Below, piece by piece: positions 1-6,948 of a stretch of 21,660 bases of DNA. Source of the DNA: an uncultured Gemmatimonadaceae bacterium (GTDB taxonomy: Bacteria > Gemmatimonadota > Gemmatimonadetes > Gemmatimonadales > Gemmatimonadaceae); assembly GCA_955652635.1 (NCBI GenBank), contig CATPBN010000208.1:1-21660 (forward strand), in the 5' to 3' direction. The stretch's first letter is position 1. Every line of letters begins with the position of its first letter. The notes beneath the pieces are model-generated. The model had not been told where the DNA came from and did not search any database. It saw only the letters and a list, made by a program, of their open reading frames with translations. The position numbers and the translations under genes are program-made.

Positions 1-1
1 C

Positions 2-625
2 GAAGTTCTCCGGGATCTTCCGCGGAGCTTCAACGCTCCCGCCCAGCCACCACTGGACGAAATGTGGGCCGTGATCGAGGACGCGCACTTCAATGCGCCG
101 GCTTCGGTCGCTTCGCCTCGAGGAATGATCTGGCGGTCACCGTGGCTCACGGCGGCCGCCGCGCTCGTGATCGGCGTCGGGATCGGGCGCTACATCCCGA
201 GGTCGCCGAAGGTCACGGAAAATCCGCCGCCACCGCCCGTGATGGCGTCTGAAAGGCAAACCGCGAGTGGCACGTCCGCCGTCGTCGATGCCTATCGCGA
301 TCAGACCAGCCACTATCTGGGCCAGGCCGCTGCACTTCTCATCTCGCTTCCGGCAAAGGACGCCACCGGGACGGCCGACGCCCGCTTTGCGGGAAAGGCC
401 GCCGAGCTTCTCGTTACCACCCGCCTGCTGATGGATTCGCCGGCAGCGCAGGATCCCAAGCTCCGAACGTTGCTCGAAGATCTCGAGCTGGTGCTGGTGC
501 AGATCGCACGGCTGCGCGGCGAAAGAAGCCGGGGCGATCTCGACCTCATCCATCAGGCAGTCGAGCAGGGAGACGTGCTCTCACGTCTCAACTCCGCCGT
601 AGTCACCAATCAATCCTCAGAATGA
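2..625 (+). CDS. Probable membrane anti-sigma factor, 5' end outside window
   Basis: The frame is open from the window edge, so the true start lies upstream; the ATG at 62 is internal, because the residues before it (PPLDEMWAVIED) read on smoothly as the linker after an anti-sigma zinc-finger domain. About 207 residues are visible. One hydrophobic membrane segment (SPWLTAAAALVIGVGIGRYI) lies near visible residues 49-68. It is followed by a Pro-rich spacer and a helical C-terminal region (DAYRDQTSHYLGQAAALL onward) predicted to be periplasmic. This resembles ECF anti-sigma factors with an N-terminal cytoplasmic zf-HC2 domain, which would be outside the window, so the sigma-binding part cannot be checked. 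The gene ends 7 nt before a secreted HEAT-repeat gene with a GAGGGAAGG ribosome site between them, suggesting a sigma/anti-sigma/HEAT operon. The call rests on architecture and context, not on a diagnostic motif. Confidence 0.6.
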   Translation, partial: EVLRDLPRSFNAPAQPPLDEMWAVIEDAHFNAPASVASPRGMIWRSPWLTAAAALVIGVGIGRYIPRSPKVTENPPPPPVMASERQTASGTSAVVDAYRDQTSHYLGQAAALLISLPAKDATGTADARFAGKAAELLVTTRLLMDSPAAQDPKLRTLLEDLELVLVQIARLRGERSRGDLDLIHQAVEQGDVLSRLNSAVVTNQSSE

Positions 626-632
626 GGGAAGG

Positions 633-2546
633 ATGATCAGAGCAACTTTCATCACGGTCGCCGTCTGCGTTCTTGCCGTCTCGAGCGAAGCGCAGAATCC
701 ACCGCCTCCAGTCCCGCCGACGGTGAGTGAGCCAACGCCGCCGGCGACTCCCGCTCCGAGGCTAAGGGCAATTGCTCCGCCAGCCCGCCGCTGGGTCTCC
801 CCTGATCTGCTTGATCTTCCCGAGATGCCGGACGTGCCGGATCTGCCCGACATGCCTGATATGCCGGACATGCCCGATATGCCGGACCTCCACGATCTCC
901 GGTTCCGCCTCGACGCGCTCAGGGACATGAACATGGATTTCCATCTCTCTCCAATGCCGGACATGAACATTGAGATGCCCGACCTCGAGATGGATTTCAC
1001 TCCCATGAACGACGCGCTGGGGCGCATGGACGAAGCAATGTCCCATCTGGATTTCGACATGGACATAACCCCGATGGCTCCAATGCCTCCCATCCCTCCG
1101 ATTCCTCCGGAACCGATGGACATTCCGCCTATGGCAGCAATGGCGCCGCTTGCGCGTATGTCCATCGACTCGTGGACGACGCCGCTTGCAGCCGTGGCTC
1201 CGGCAGTGGCCGCAGCAGCGGCCCGCAGAGTTGCTACCAGCATCGCGCGCCTTGGCGGCCAATCGCCGTTCGAGCGCCAGTTCGGAGGAATCGCCAGCGA
1301 CCCGCCGAAGGCGTGGGCCGGGGCAGACCCGGCGGATTCACTGTATCGTCTCGCGCGCGAGGCGCTCAATCACGGTGAATACCGCCGCGCGGCGCAACTG
1401 TTCGGAGACATTAGCCAGCGTTTTCCGAGTTCGGCGTATGCCGCCGATTCCAAGTACTGGCGCGCGTTCGCGCTCTATCGGATCGGCGGCACGAGCGATT
1501 TGCGCGACGCGCTCATGTCTCTCCAGGACACGCTCTCTTATCGTCACGCCTCCCTGCGCGCCGACGCTGCGACGCTCGCCGCCCGTATTCGAGGCGCGCT
1601 GGCGTTGCACGGCGACCCGCGAGCGAGGGAACTGGTTGGACGCGCAGCACTTGATACCGGCCAGGCGTGCGACCGCGAGGACCTCGCGGTACGCATCGAG
1701 GCGCTCAACTCGCTCGGACAAACCGATCCCGCAACGACGACTCCGATCCTGCGTCGCGTGCTGGCGCGCCGCGACGATTGCTCCGCCGGCCTCCGGCGTG
1801 CCGCGCTCTGGCTGCTCGGCAGACGGTCGGACGCGGACGCAACGGCCCTCGTGATGACCTCCGCTCGCAATGATCCCGACATCAGAGTTCGCGCGGACGC
1901 GTTGCGCTTCCTCGCCGCGATGCCCGGTGATCAGGCAATCGCGACGATCGAGGAAATCGCCCGTACTCCCGGAAATGAGGAGTTGCAGCGCGCCGCAGTG
2001 TCCGCCCTCGGGCGAAGCGAGACGCCGCGCGCTCGCCAGAGCATTCGAACCATCATCGAACGCGCTGACCTGAGTGAGAGTCTGCGCGCGACCGCGCTCG
2101 CCAGCATCGACGCCGACCACACCAGCGATAACGGAGCCTACATTCGCTCGATCTATCCACGCCTCGACACGCCGCGGCTCAAGGCTTCGGCGATTCGCGC
2201 GGTCGCCCACGTCGGCGGCAGTGAGAACGACCAGTGGCTGCTCTCCGTGGTGCGCAACGCAAACGAGCCCGTCGACGTGCGGGCGATGGCGCTCCGCTAC
2301 GCCGGCCGCTCCTCGATCCCGATCTCCGATCTGGTCCGCATGTACGACGGCGCTGCCGATCGACCGCTGCGTGAGCAGCTGATCAGCCTGTACGCTCAGC
2401 GCCCGGATCCGCAGGCGACCGACAAGCTCCTCGAGATCGCCAAGACCGGGACCGACCCCGACATGAGACGCATGGCGATATCGGGTTTGGCTCGCAAGAA
2501 CGACCCGAGAACCAAGCAGATTCTACTGGAGATTATCGACAAATGA
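633..2546 (+). CDS. Secreted HEAT-repeat protein with Met-Pro-Asp repeat and TPR-like segment
   Basis: A 637-residue exported protein. Residues 1-20 form a signal peptide with likely cleavage after SSEA, giving a mature start at Gln. A Pro-rich stretch leads into a Met/Asp/Pro-rich low-complexity region (about residues 62-185) with a tandem MPD core. A TPR- or YbgF-like segment follows (SLYRLAREALNHGEYRRAAQLF, about 230-290). The rest, from about 300 to 637, is helical HEAT-type repeats (for example DPDIRVRADALRFLAAMP). Such proteins are usually interaction scaffolds; no catalytic residues are evident. The start has a good ribosome site (GAGGGAAGG, about 622-630), and the stop overlaps the next start as ATGA, so the two HEAT genes are probably translationally coupled. 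The last 150 residues align clearly by eye with the end of the next protein (RSIYPRL, GGSEN.QWL, ATDKL..IAK), marking a tandem duplication. Substrate or partner is unknown. Confidence 0.85.
   Translation: MIRATFITVAVCVLAVSSEAQNPPPPVPPTVSEPTPPATPAPRLRAIAPPARRWVSPDLLDLPEMPDVPDLPDMPDMPDMPDMPDLHDLRFRLDALRDMNMDFHLSPMPDMNIEMPDLEMDFTPMNDALGRMDEAMSHLDFDMDITPMAPMPPIPPIPPEPMDIPPMAAMAPLARMSIDSWTTPLAAVAPAVAAAAARRVATSIARLGGQSPFERQFGGIASDPPKAWAGADPADSLYRLAREALNHGEYRRAAQLFGDISQRFPSSAYAADSKYWRAFALYRIGGTSDLRDALMSLQDTLSYRHASLRADAATLAARIRGALALHGDPRARELVGRAALDTGQACDREDLAVRIEALNSLGQTDPATTTPILRRVLARRDDCSAGLRRAALWLLGRRSDADATALVMTSARNDPDIRVRADALRFLAAMPGDQAIATIEEIARTPGNEELQRAAVSALGRSETPRARQSIRTIIERADLSESLRATALASIDADHTSDNGAYIRSIYPRLDTPRLKASAIRAVAHVGGSENDQWLLSVVRNANEPVDVRAMALRYAGRSSIPISDLVRMYDGAADRPLREQLISLYAQRPDPQATDKLLEIAKTGTDPDMRRMAISGLARKNDPRTKQILLEIIDK
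816..887 (+). repeat. 9-bp in-frame tandem repeat encoding Met-Pro-Asp
   Basis: Eight consecutive 9-bp units encode LPE, MPD, VPD, LPD and four MPD. Third-codon positions vary (gac/gat, ccg/ccc/cct), so the protein repeat is preserved while the DNA has drifted. This argues for selection on the peptide rather than a very recent slippage event. Looser Met/Asp/Pro motifs (MPDMN, MPDLEMD) continue to about position 1140. Confidence 0.9.
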
Positions 2547-3820
2547 CGAAGCTCTTTCCGGGACTGGCAATTGCGTCCCTTGTCGCCGTCAGTGCGGCCA
2601 CACCGCGCGCTGACGCGCAGTCGCTCGCGAATCGCGTGGCCTCTGCCGCCGGCCGCTCGGTCCAATTCAGTTATCCTGCGCGACCCGGCGTTTGTGGCGA
2701 TGGACGCACCTACATCTCTACAGGCTCCGGAAATTTCTACGGCTCCTTTTCTTCGAATTCAGCTGACCAATGCGTGACCGGGCCGGTAAGGGTAGTCGCG
2801 GATCTCGCCGACCGAAACGTGATCGCGCTGCGTACCTACGTAGGCGGAGCAACGCCGGTTGTAGATGCGGGCGTCACCAATCTCGGCACAGTCACAGCTG
2901 CTGACGCAACCGACTATCTCCTCGGTGTTGCATCACGCGCTGACGGTAGAGTTGGCAGGGACGCCATCTTCGCGGCCCTTCTCGCGGATGGCGTCGATCT
3001 GACACCGAGGCTTCTCGACATCGGGCGAGATGCAAATCGTCCGCTCGAGACGCGGCGCGCGGCTCTGTCCGGCCTTGTTCGCAGCGAGCCGGCACAACTC
3101 GACCGAATCGGCACAGCTCTCGTACAGATCGCAACAAACGAGAACGACGCGCAGGGAGTGCGGACGGCAGCGCTTTCCGTGCTGTCGAGACTCGACCACG
3201 GAGCCGGCATCCAGCCGCTGGTGCAGCTGGCAAATGGAAACATCACGTCGTGGGTCGGCAGAGAGAGCATGACCGTGCTCGCGCGCTCAGGCGATCCGCG
3301 CGCGCGTCAGTTCCTCCGCTCGACCGTCCAGCGGACGGATCTGTCAGACGAAGTACTCGCCGCCGCTCTTCGCGGACTAGGTCGTGAGTACGTCACGGCG
3401 AGTGACGCGACCCTGTTGCGCTCGATATACCCGCGCCTCACCGGCCAACGCTCGCAGGATGCGGTGCTCGCTTCGCTGTCGGAGCTGGGCGGATCGGAGA
3501 ACGTGCAGTGGCTCACGGGCATCGTCCGCGACGAGAAGGCGGCTCCCGAAGCACGGCGGCGCGCGCTCCAGTATCTGAGCAGGGCAGGGGCGACGACTCC
3601 CGCGCTGCTCGCTCTCTACGATCCGACTGCGGACACACAGCTGCGCGAAGCCCTGATCGGGATCTACTCGCGCATCTCGGACAAGGCGGCAACGGACAAA
3701 CTGGTCTGGATAGCGAAGAACGAGCAGAATCCCGCCATCAAGCGTCGCGCGATCTCGGCGTTGTCGCGCAGCAGTGATCCCACCATCCGCCAGGCGCTAC
3801 AGGATATTGTGGAACGGTAG
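2543..3820 (+). CDS. Secreted HEAT-repeat protein, paralogue of the preceding gene
   Basis: A 425-residue exported protein with a signal peptide of about 25 residues (cleavage likely after ADA, mature start at Gln). A small N-terminal region (about residues 30-110, with Cys50 and Cys77 possibly forming a disulfide) is followed by HEAT-like helical repeats to the C terminus. The final third matches the upstream gene in order and spacing (LLRSIYPRL, GGSENVQWL, LYDPTADTQLREALI, ATDKLVWIAKN), so the pair arose by duplication, with different N-terminal regions added or lost. The start codon overlaps the upstream stop (ATGA), implying coupled translation and similar stoichiometry. It lacks the Met-Pro-Asp region of its neighbour. 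No enzyme motif is visible; a scaffolding or sensing role in the envelope linked to the upstream anti-sigma factor is inference. The gene ends 19 nt from a convergent acetyltransferase gene, and I see no terminator between them. Confidence 0.85.
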   Translation: MTKLFPGLAIASLVAVSAATPRADAQSLANRVASAAGRSVQFSYPARPGVCGDGRTYISTGSGNFYGSFSSNSADQCVTGPVRVVADLADRNVIALRTYVGGATPVVDAGVTNLGTVTAADATDYLLGVASRADGRVGRDAIFAALLADGVDLTPRLLDIGRDANRPLETRRAALSGLVRSEPAQLDRIGTALVQIATNENDAQGVRTAALSVLSRLDHGAGIQPLVQLANGNITSWVGRESMTVLARSGDPRARQFLRSTVQRTDLSDEVLAAALRGLGREYVTASDATLLRSIYPRLTGQRSQDAVLASLSELGGSENVQWLTGIVRDEKAAPEARRRALQYLSRAGATTPALLALYDPTADTQLREALIGIYSRISDKAATDKLVWIAKNEQNPAIKRRAISALSRSSDPTIRQALQDIVER

Positions 3821-3839
3821 GACCTGACCCCGAGAGGCG

Positions 3840-4358
3840 TTAGCCGGCCTTCTGCCGCACCGTCACGGCTTGCTCGACGAGTTGGGGCGCCGGCCACGAC
3901 CTCCCAAGCGCCTTCTGGAAGCAGCGCTTAGGGACGATCTCCACACCAGACCTCGTCAGTGTCTCGTAGCGGGCCAGCTTCTCGGGGTACCGCGAAAGAG
4001 TGGTCGGCTTGTAGGAGAGCGACAGGAAGAAATTGTCGGTGAGGCTCAGCGCGAATAGCTCTTCGATGTCCCTCGCCCGCGCCAGACGCTCGATGCCCAG
4101 CACGACCTGGCTCCCGAGTCCGTGGCCATGGTGCGCCGGAGCAACGGCTACCGACGAAACCTCCGCCAGCGAAGGGGAATATTCCTCCAGCGCGGCGCAC
4201 GCGATGACGCGTCCATTCTCATCGGTCGCGACGACGTAATTATCGATGCGCGCGGCGATCTCATCCAGCGTTCGCGGCAGCATCAATCCCTGTGTGGCGT
4301 ACTGCCCGACCAGGATCAGAATCTGCGCGGCGTCTGCGCGTAGCGCGCGGCGCACCAT
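3840..4358 (-). CDS. GNAT N-acetyltransferase, ArgA-like (short N-acetylglutamate synthase type)
   Basis: A single GNAT domain of 172 residues from the ATG at 4358. Visible family features are the beta-4 strand and acetyl-CoA loop (AEVSSVAVAPAHHGHGLGS, residues 65-83; the R/Q-x-x-G-x-G loop has His as first residue) and a C-terminal part containing FFLSLSYKPTTLSRYPEKLA. The order and the length of about 170 residues resemble the stand-alone ArgA-type N-acetylglutamate synthases of Xanthomonas and Mycobacterium, which make N-acetylglutamate at the start of arginine synthesis; another acetyl acceptor cannot be excluded. An in-frame GTG at 4451 would add 31 residues. I prefer the ATG at 4358 because the GNAT fold begins there and because the added segment overlaps a likely promoter (CATAAT, 4422-4427) and a palindrome. 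No strong ribosome site precedes either start. No other arginine gene is in the window. Confidence 0.75.
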   Translation of the reverse strand: MVRRALRADAAQILILVGQYATQGLMLPRTLDEIAARIDNYVVATDENGRVIACAALEEYSPSLAEVSSVAVAPAHHGHGLGSQVVLGIERLARARDIEELFALSLTDNFFLSLSYKPTTLSRYPEKLARYETLTRSGVEIVPKRCFQKALGRSWPAPQLVEQAVTVRQKAG

Positions 4359-4436
4359 CGCGGGTGACGCGGATGATTTCGCCTTGGAGAGGCTGAGAGC
4401 AGGCCCGGAAGGAATTGGGAAATTATGCACGAGGAA

Positions 4437-4448
4437 TGTATATATACA
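4437..4448. promoter_or_regulatory. 12-bp perfect AT palindrome before the GNAT gene, with possible -10 element
   Basis: TGTATATATACA is a perfect inverted repeat in otherwise GC-rich DNA, 79 bases upstream of the preferred GNAT start. On the minus strand it would overlap the -35/spacer region of a promoter whose -10 could be CATAAT (4422-4427), a typical repressor-operator position. An ArgR-type or other dimeric repressor site is conceivable but it does not match the ARG box closely. Confidence 0.35.
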
Positions 4449-4499
4449 CACTCCCCGGCCCGCAAGGGTTCCGTCGGCCCGCGACCTCAGGCCATCTGG

Positions 4500-4970
4500 T
4501 CAGTAGCTCGCGAAAACTCTGGTCTTGCCGTTCTTGTCGAAAGCGAGAACCTGGTAGTGCTGTTGGCCAGGCCCTTCCATCCCGGGTGATCCCACCGGCA
4601 TGCCCGGCACTGCCAGCCCCGCCACCTTGGGCTTTTCCTTCAGCAGCTTCGCGATATCCGCGGCCGGCACGTGTCCTTCGATCAGATAGCCGTTCACCAC
4701 CGCCGTGTGACACGCGGTTAGCGCTGAGGGAACGCCAAGAGTGCGCTTTATCTCCGCCATTGCCGGAGTGTCCTTCGCATCCACGCGGTAACCGTGCTTG
4801 ATGAGATGCTCGATCCAGTTCTTGCAGCAGCCGCAGCTCGGGTCCTTGTAGACGGTGATCTTCGTCTCTTTCGGAGCCGGCTTGGCCGGCGTCGCGGCGG
4901 CGCCCGTGGTGAGCGCCAGCGCGAACAACGCCGAGCCGAGCGCAAGTGCTTGTCGCAGATCCTTTTTCAT
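4500..4970 (-). CDS. Secreted DUF411 metal-binding-type protein
   Basis: A 156-residue protein from the ATG at 4970. The signal peptide is MKKDLRQALALGSALFALAL plus TTGAAA. The DUF411 domain then shows its hallmark YKDPSCGCCKNW (Cys46, Cys48, Cys49), a second conserved CHTAVVNGYLIEGHVP block (Cys87, His88, His100) and the Met/Gly-rich end VPGMPVGSPGMEGP. DUF411 proteins are often found near copper or other metal resistance genes and have a thioredoxin-like look; the Cys/His/Met residues fit periplasmic metal binding, but a function is not established here. The start is fixed by overlap: its ATG shares three bases with the TGA stop of the upstream DinB-fold gene (ATGA), so the longer frame reading back to 5045 is rejected. 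There is no independent ribosome site, which suggests translation by coupling. Confidence 0.85.
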   Translation of the reverse strand: MKKDLRQALALGSALFALALTTGAAATPAKPAPKETKITVYKDPSCGCCKNWIEHLIKHGYRVDAKDTPAMAEIKRTLGVPSALTACHTAVVNGYLIEGHVPAADIAKLLKEKPKVAGLAVPGMPVGSPGMEGPGQQHYQVLAFDKNGKTRVFASY

Positions 4971-5506
4971 TCGGGAATTGATTTGAGTGTGCGTTCGATT
5001 TGTCTCTTGTGACGTCCTTCGTGCTGACCGACGAATATCAGCCACTGATAGAGATCGAGCTCCCCGAGGATCACATGGGTGTGCTTGATCTCGCCGATGG
5101 AGAGCCCGTTGGCCGACACCGCTGCCGCGCGCAGTGCTTCACGAGAGCTTTCCAGTCCGTCCACGGCTTCGTTGATATCTATGTTCGCCCGCGGAACCAC
5201 TGTTGGCGGAGACTGCATCACGGCACTCTCGAGTCGGACGCTGTGCTGGTCGAAAGTCGGCAGCACAGGGTCAGTCGATCTCTCCTCGCCGAGTCCTGCT
5301 TCCCGCGCCTGGCCGACACGCTTCGTAATCAGTCGGGCGACTCCAGCCTCCACCATCCTCAGGTGCTCCAGTATCTCGGCGACTGACCATCCTTCTTCGC
5401 TTGGCCGCCGACAGAGCCGATCGCCGGGTACGCCTTCGAAGCTTTGAAGGAGCTCTTTGCGCCTTTCCTCGACGTAGTCCATCGCTTCCGCGAGCCTCGC
5501 GTGCAT
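4967..5506 (-). CDS. DinB/YfiT-fold four-helix protein with His metal triad
   Basis: A 179-residue protein of the DinB_2 superfamily (the B. subtilis DinB/YfiT four-helix bundle, unrelated to DNA polymerase IV). The three expected metal-binding histidines are present: His48 in WSVAEILEHL, and His162 and His166 in GQHEGRHKRQIERTL near the C terminus. Family members include metal-dependent thiol S-transferases (bacillithiol, mycothiol or glutathione type) and many proteins of unknown activity; the substrate cannot be told from sequence. A textbook ribosome site (AAGGAGGAGA, minus strand over 5511-5520) lies 4 nt before the ATG, one of the strongest in the window. Its stop overlaps the start of the DUF411 gene, so the two form an operon. 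A thiol-linked enzyme coupled to a Cys-rich metal-binding-type protein hints at a thiol or metal stress role, which is inference. Confidence 0.8.
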   Translation of the reverse strand: MHARLAEAMDYVEERRKELLQSFEGVPGDRLCRRPSEEGWSVAEILEHLRMVEAGVARLITKRVGQAREAGLGEERSTDPVLPTFDQHSVRLESAVMQSPPTVVPRANIDINEAVDGLESSREALRAAAVSANGLSIGEIKHTHVILGELDLYQWLIFVGQHEGRHKRQIERTLKSIPE

Positions 5507-5601
5507 CGAATCTCCTCCTTAGCAGGAATTTACGCACGGTGCCCGCGTTCGGCTCAGGTGGCTTTCTCTCCAGCCGCAATCTGCCCGGCGCCCTTCTTGC
5601 T

Positions 5602-5617
5602 TTCGGTATATATTCGG
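5602..5617 (+). promoter_or_regulatory. Candidate operator/promoter of imuB: TTCGG-TATATA-TTCGG
   Basis: Two TTCGG half-sites stand 11 bp apart, one helical turn, around an AT-rich TATATA. The element ends 10 nt before the imuB ATG. The same TTCGG-N6-TTCGG arrangement and the 9-mer TTCGGTATA recur directly before dnaE2 (9297-9316). TATATA could itself be the -10 box, giving a very short leader. The 11-bp direct-repeat geometry resembles the alphaproteobacterial LexA box (GTTC-N7-GTTC), but the factor is unknown. Confidence 0.45.
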
Positions 5618-5627
5618 GTAGTCAGTT

Positions 5628-6944
5628 ATGACCTACATCTGCCTCTGGAGTCCCGCCACCACCGCCGCCGGTACACAGGAGAGCGGGCTTCTACACAAAC
5701 TCCTTCCTTCATTACTCACTGCTGCTCCGCGGGTGATGCTGGGAGTGAATGGAATAGTTTGGGCCGATGCGAGAGGGATGAGCGCTGAGCCTCTGGCGAG
5801 AGACCTTCTTCAGCTTTTTCACGACAATGGAGTAGAGAAGGTTCGCGTGACCATTTCTCTTGCTCCTATATGTGCCGAGGTTGCCGCGCGCTACGGTAAG
5901 GGTGCGCTGATCGCGATACCGGCCGGCTCCGAGCGGGATTATCTCGCTCAGCATCCAGTTGGAGTGCTCGAGCCTTCACCCGCCTTGTCGTCTCTGCTCG
6001 ATGGAATAGGCGTGGAGAGCTGCGGAGATCTGGCGAAGCTCGATCTCGAATCGGTCGAAGTTCGATTCGGCGCCGAGGGAGCGCGGCTCTGGCGACTATC
6101 GAGGGCCGACGACGCGCGCCGCATCTTCAGCAGCATTCCGCGCGCGCTGCCATCGGCCTCGCTCGACTGGGTCGATTACACTCTCAAGGATCCAGAGCGT
6201 CTCGTCTTCATCATCAACGCTCTCGTCGGAAACATCACCACGGAGCTGAGGTCGCGCGGGCAGGGTGCGAGAGAGATGACGATGATTTTCTCGCTCGCCA
6301 ATCGCGAGAGCTTCGAGCATCTGGTGCGTCCAGCTCGATCGACGGCGAGCGAGAAGGCGTGGATGCGACTCATTCGGACGCATCTCGAGCGTATCACTCT
6401 TCCCGACGGCGTCGTCGGCATCACGATTCGCGTGGAGTCGGTCACGGGAGAAGTCGAGCGACAGGGAGACATCTTCGATCGCGGATTCGCCACAGCGCGC
6501 GCGGCGGAGGAGACGATCGCACAGCTGCTGGATGATCAGGGCGCGGTGGTGGTGACGCCGCGCAACACCCAGCACCCTCTGATCGATCGTCGCACGGAGT
6601 GGGTCAGCCAGGAGCCATCGCAGGCCTCAGCAAGAATTCAGCTCAGGGAACGGGTGGTGAAGGCGACCGCCGCTCCGAGCCTCACGCTGCAGCTCCTCCC
6701 CGAGCCCCGGCGAATCGCGGTGACGACCCAACGTCGTCGCGATCATCAGGTACCGGTGCAGTATCGGGACAAGCAGTGGACGACGATCATCTCCGCTGCG
6801 GGACCCGACCGCGTGTCCGGAGGACAATGGGCCGAGCCCTACGCGCGCGAATATTTTCGCTGCGTCACCGACGACGGGATGATGGTGTGGGTGTACCGGG
6901 ACGCACGGTCAGACGAGTGGTACTTGCACGGGTGGTGGGATTGA
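5628..6944 (+). CDS. imuB: ImuB-like inactive Y-family polymerase, short form
   Basis: ImuB bridges the error-prone polymerase DnaE2 to the sliding clamp in mutagenic translesion synthesis. The 438-residue product begins with the family opener YICLWSP (equivalent to LCLWLP). It keeps the palm strand region RVMLGVNGIVWADARGM, the helix-hairpin-helix-like segment LLDGIGVESCGDLAKLDLE (about residues 126-145), the little-finger region (about 185-280, including RGQGAREMTMIFSL) and the LQLLPEPRRI segment. It ends with a DUF6504-type tail (GPDRVSGGQWAEPYAREYFRC to LHGWWD). Catalytic carboxylates of active Y-family enzymes are absent, as expected for ImuB. Compared with the usual length near 500, about 60-70 residues of the N-terminal palm/finger region appear to be missing between TTAAG and PRVML. 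The partner dnaE2 lies 2.4 kb downstream on the same strand, with a similar upstream element. No imuA is present. No clear ribosome site precedes the ATG, so a very short or absent leader is possible. Confidence 0.85.
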   Translation: MTYICLWSPATTAAGTQESGLLHKLLPSLLTAAPRVMLGVNGIVWADARGMSAEPLARDLLQLFHDNGVEKVRVTISLAPICAEVAARYGKGALIAIPAGSERDYLAQHPVGVLEPSPALSSLLDGIGVESCGDLAKLDLESVEVRFGAEGARLWRLSRADDARRIFSSIPRALPSASLDWVDYTLKDPERLVFIINALVGNITTELRSRGQGAREMTMIFSLANRESFEHLVRPARSTASEKAWMRLIRTHLERITLPDGVVGITIRVESVTGEVERQGDIFDRGFATARAAEETIAQLLDDQGAVVVTPRNTQHPLIDRRTEWVSQEPSQASARIQLRERVVKATAAPSLTLQLLPEPRRIAVTTQRRRDHQVPVQYRDKQWTTIISAAGPDRVSGGQWAEPYAREYFRCVTDDGMMVWVYRDARSDEWYLHGWWD

Positions 6945-6948
6945 TGGC

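Noticed and set aside
617..1369. 250-residue minus-strand frame with a Ser/Gly/Met repeat (SGISGMSG pattern)
   Set aside because: The repeat is only the antisense reading of the 9-bp Met-Pro-Asp repeat.
1338..2210. 290-residue minus-strand frame opposite the first HEAT gene
   Set aside because: No recognisable fold, very Arg-rich, and the plus strand has coherent HEAT repeats with a paralogue next door.
4380..4412. Minus-strand stretch reading GPALSLSKAK, resembling a dispersed repeat seen in some soil bacteria (GCCCTGAGCCTGTCGAAGG type)
   Set aside because: Only a diverged single copy with several mismatches; no second copy or inverted partner was found in the window, so a repeat family cannot be supported.
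4456..4482. Direct repeat CGGCCCGC (4456 and 4475) between the GNAT and DUF411 genes
   Set aside because: Too short and GC-rich to be meaningful; it forms no terminator with a T-tract.
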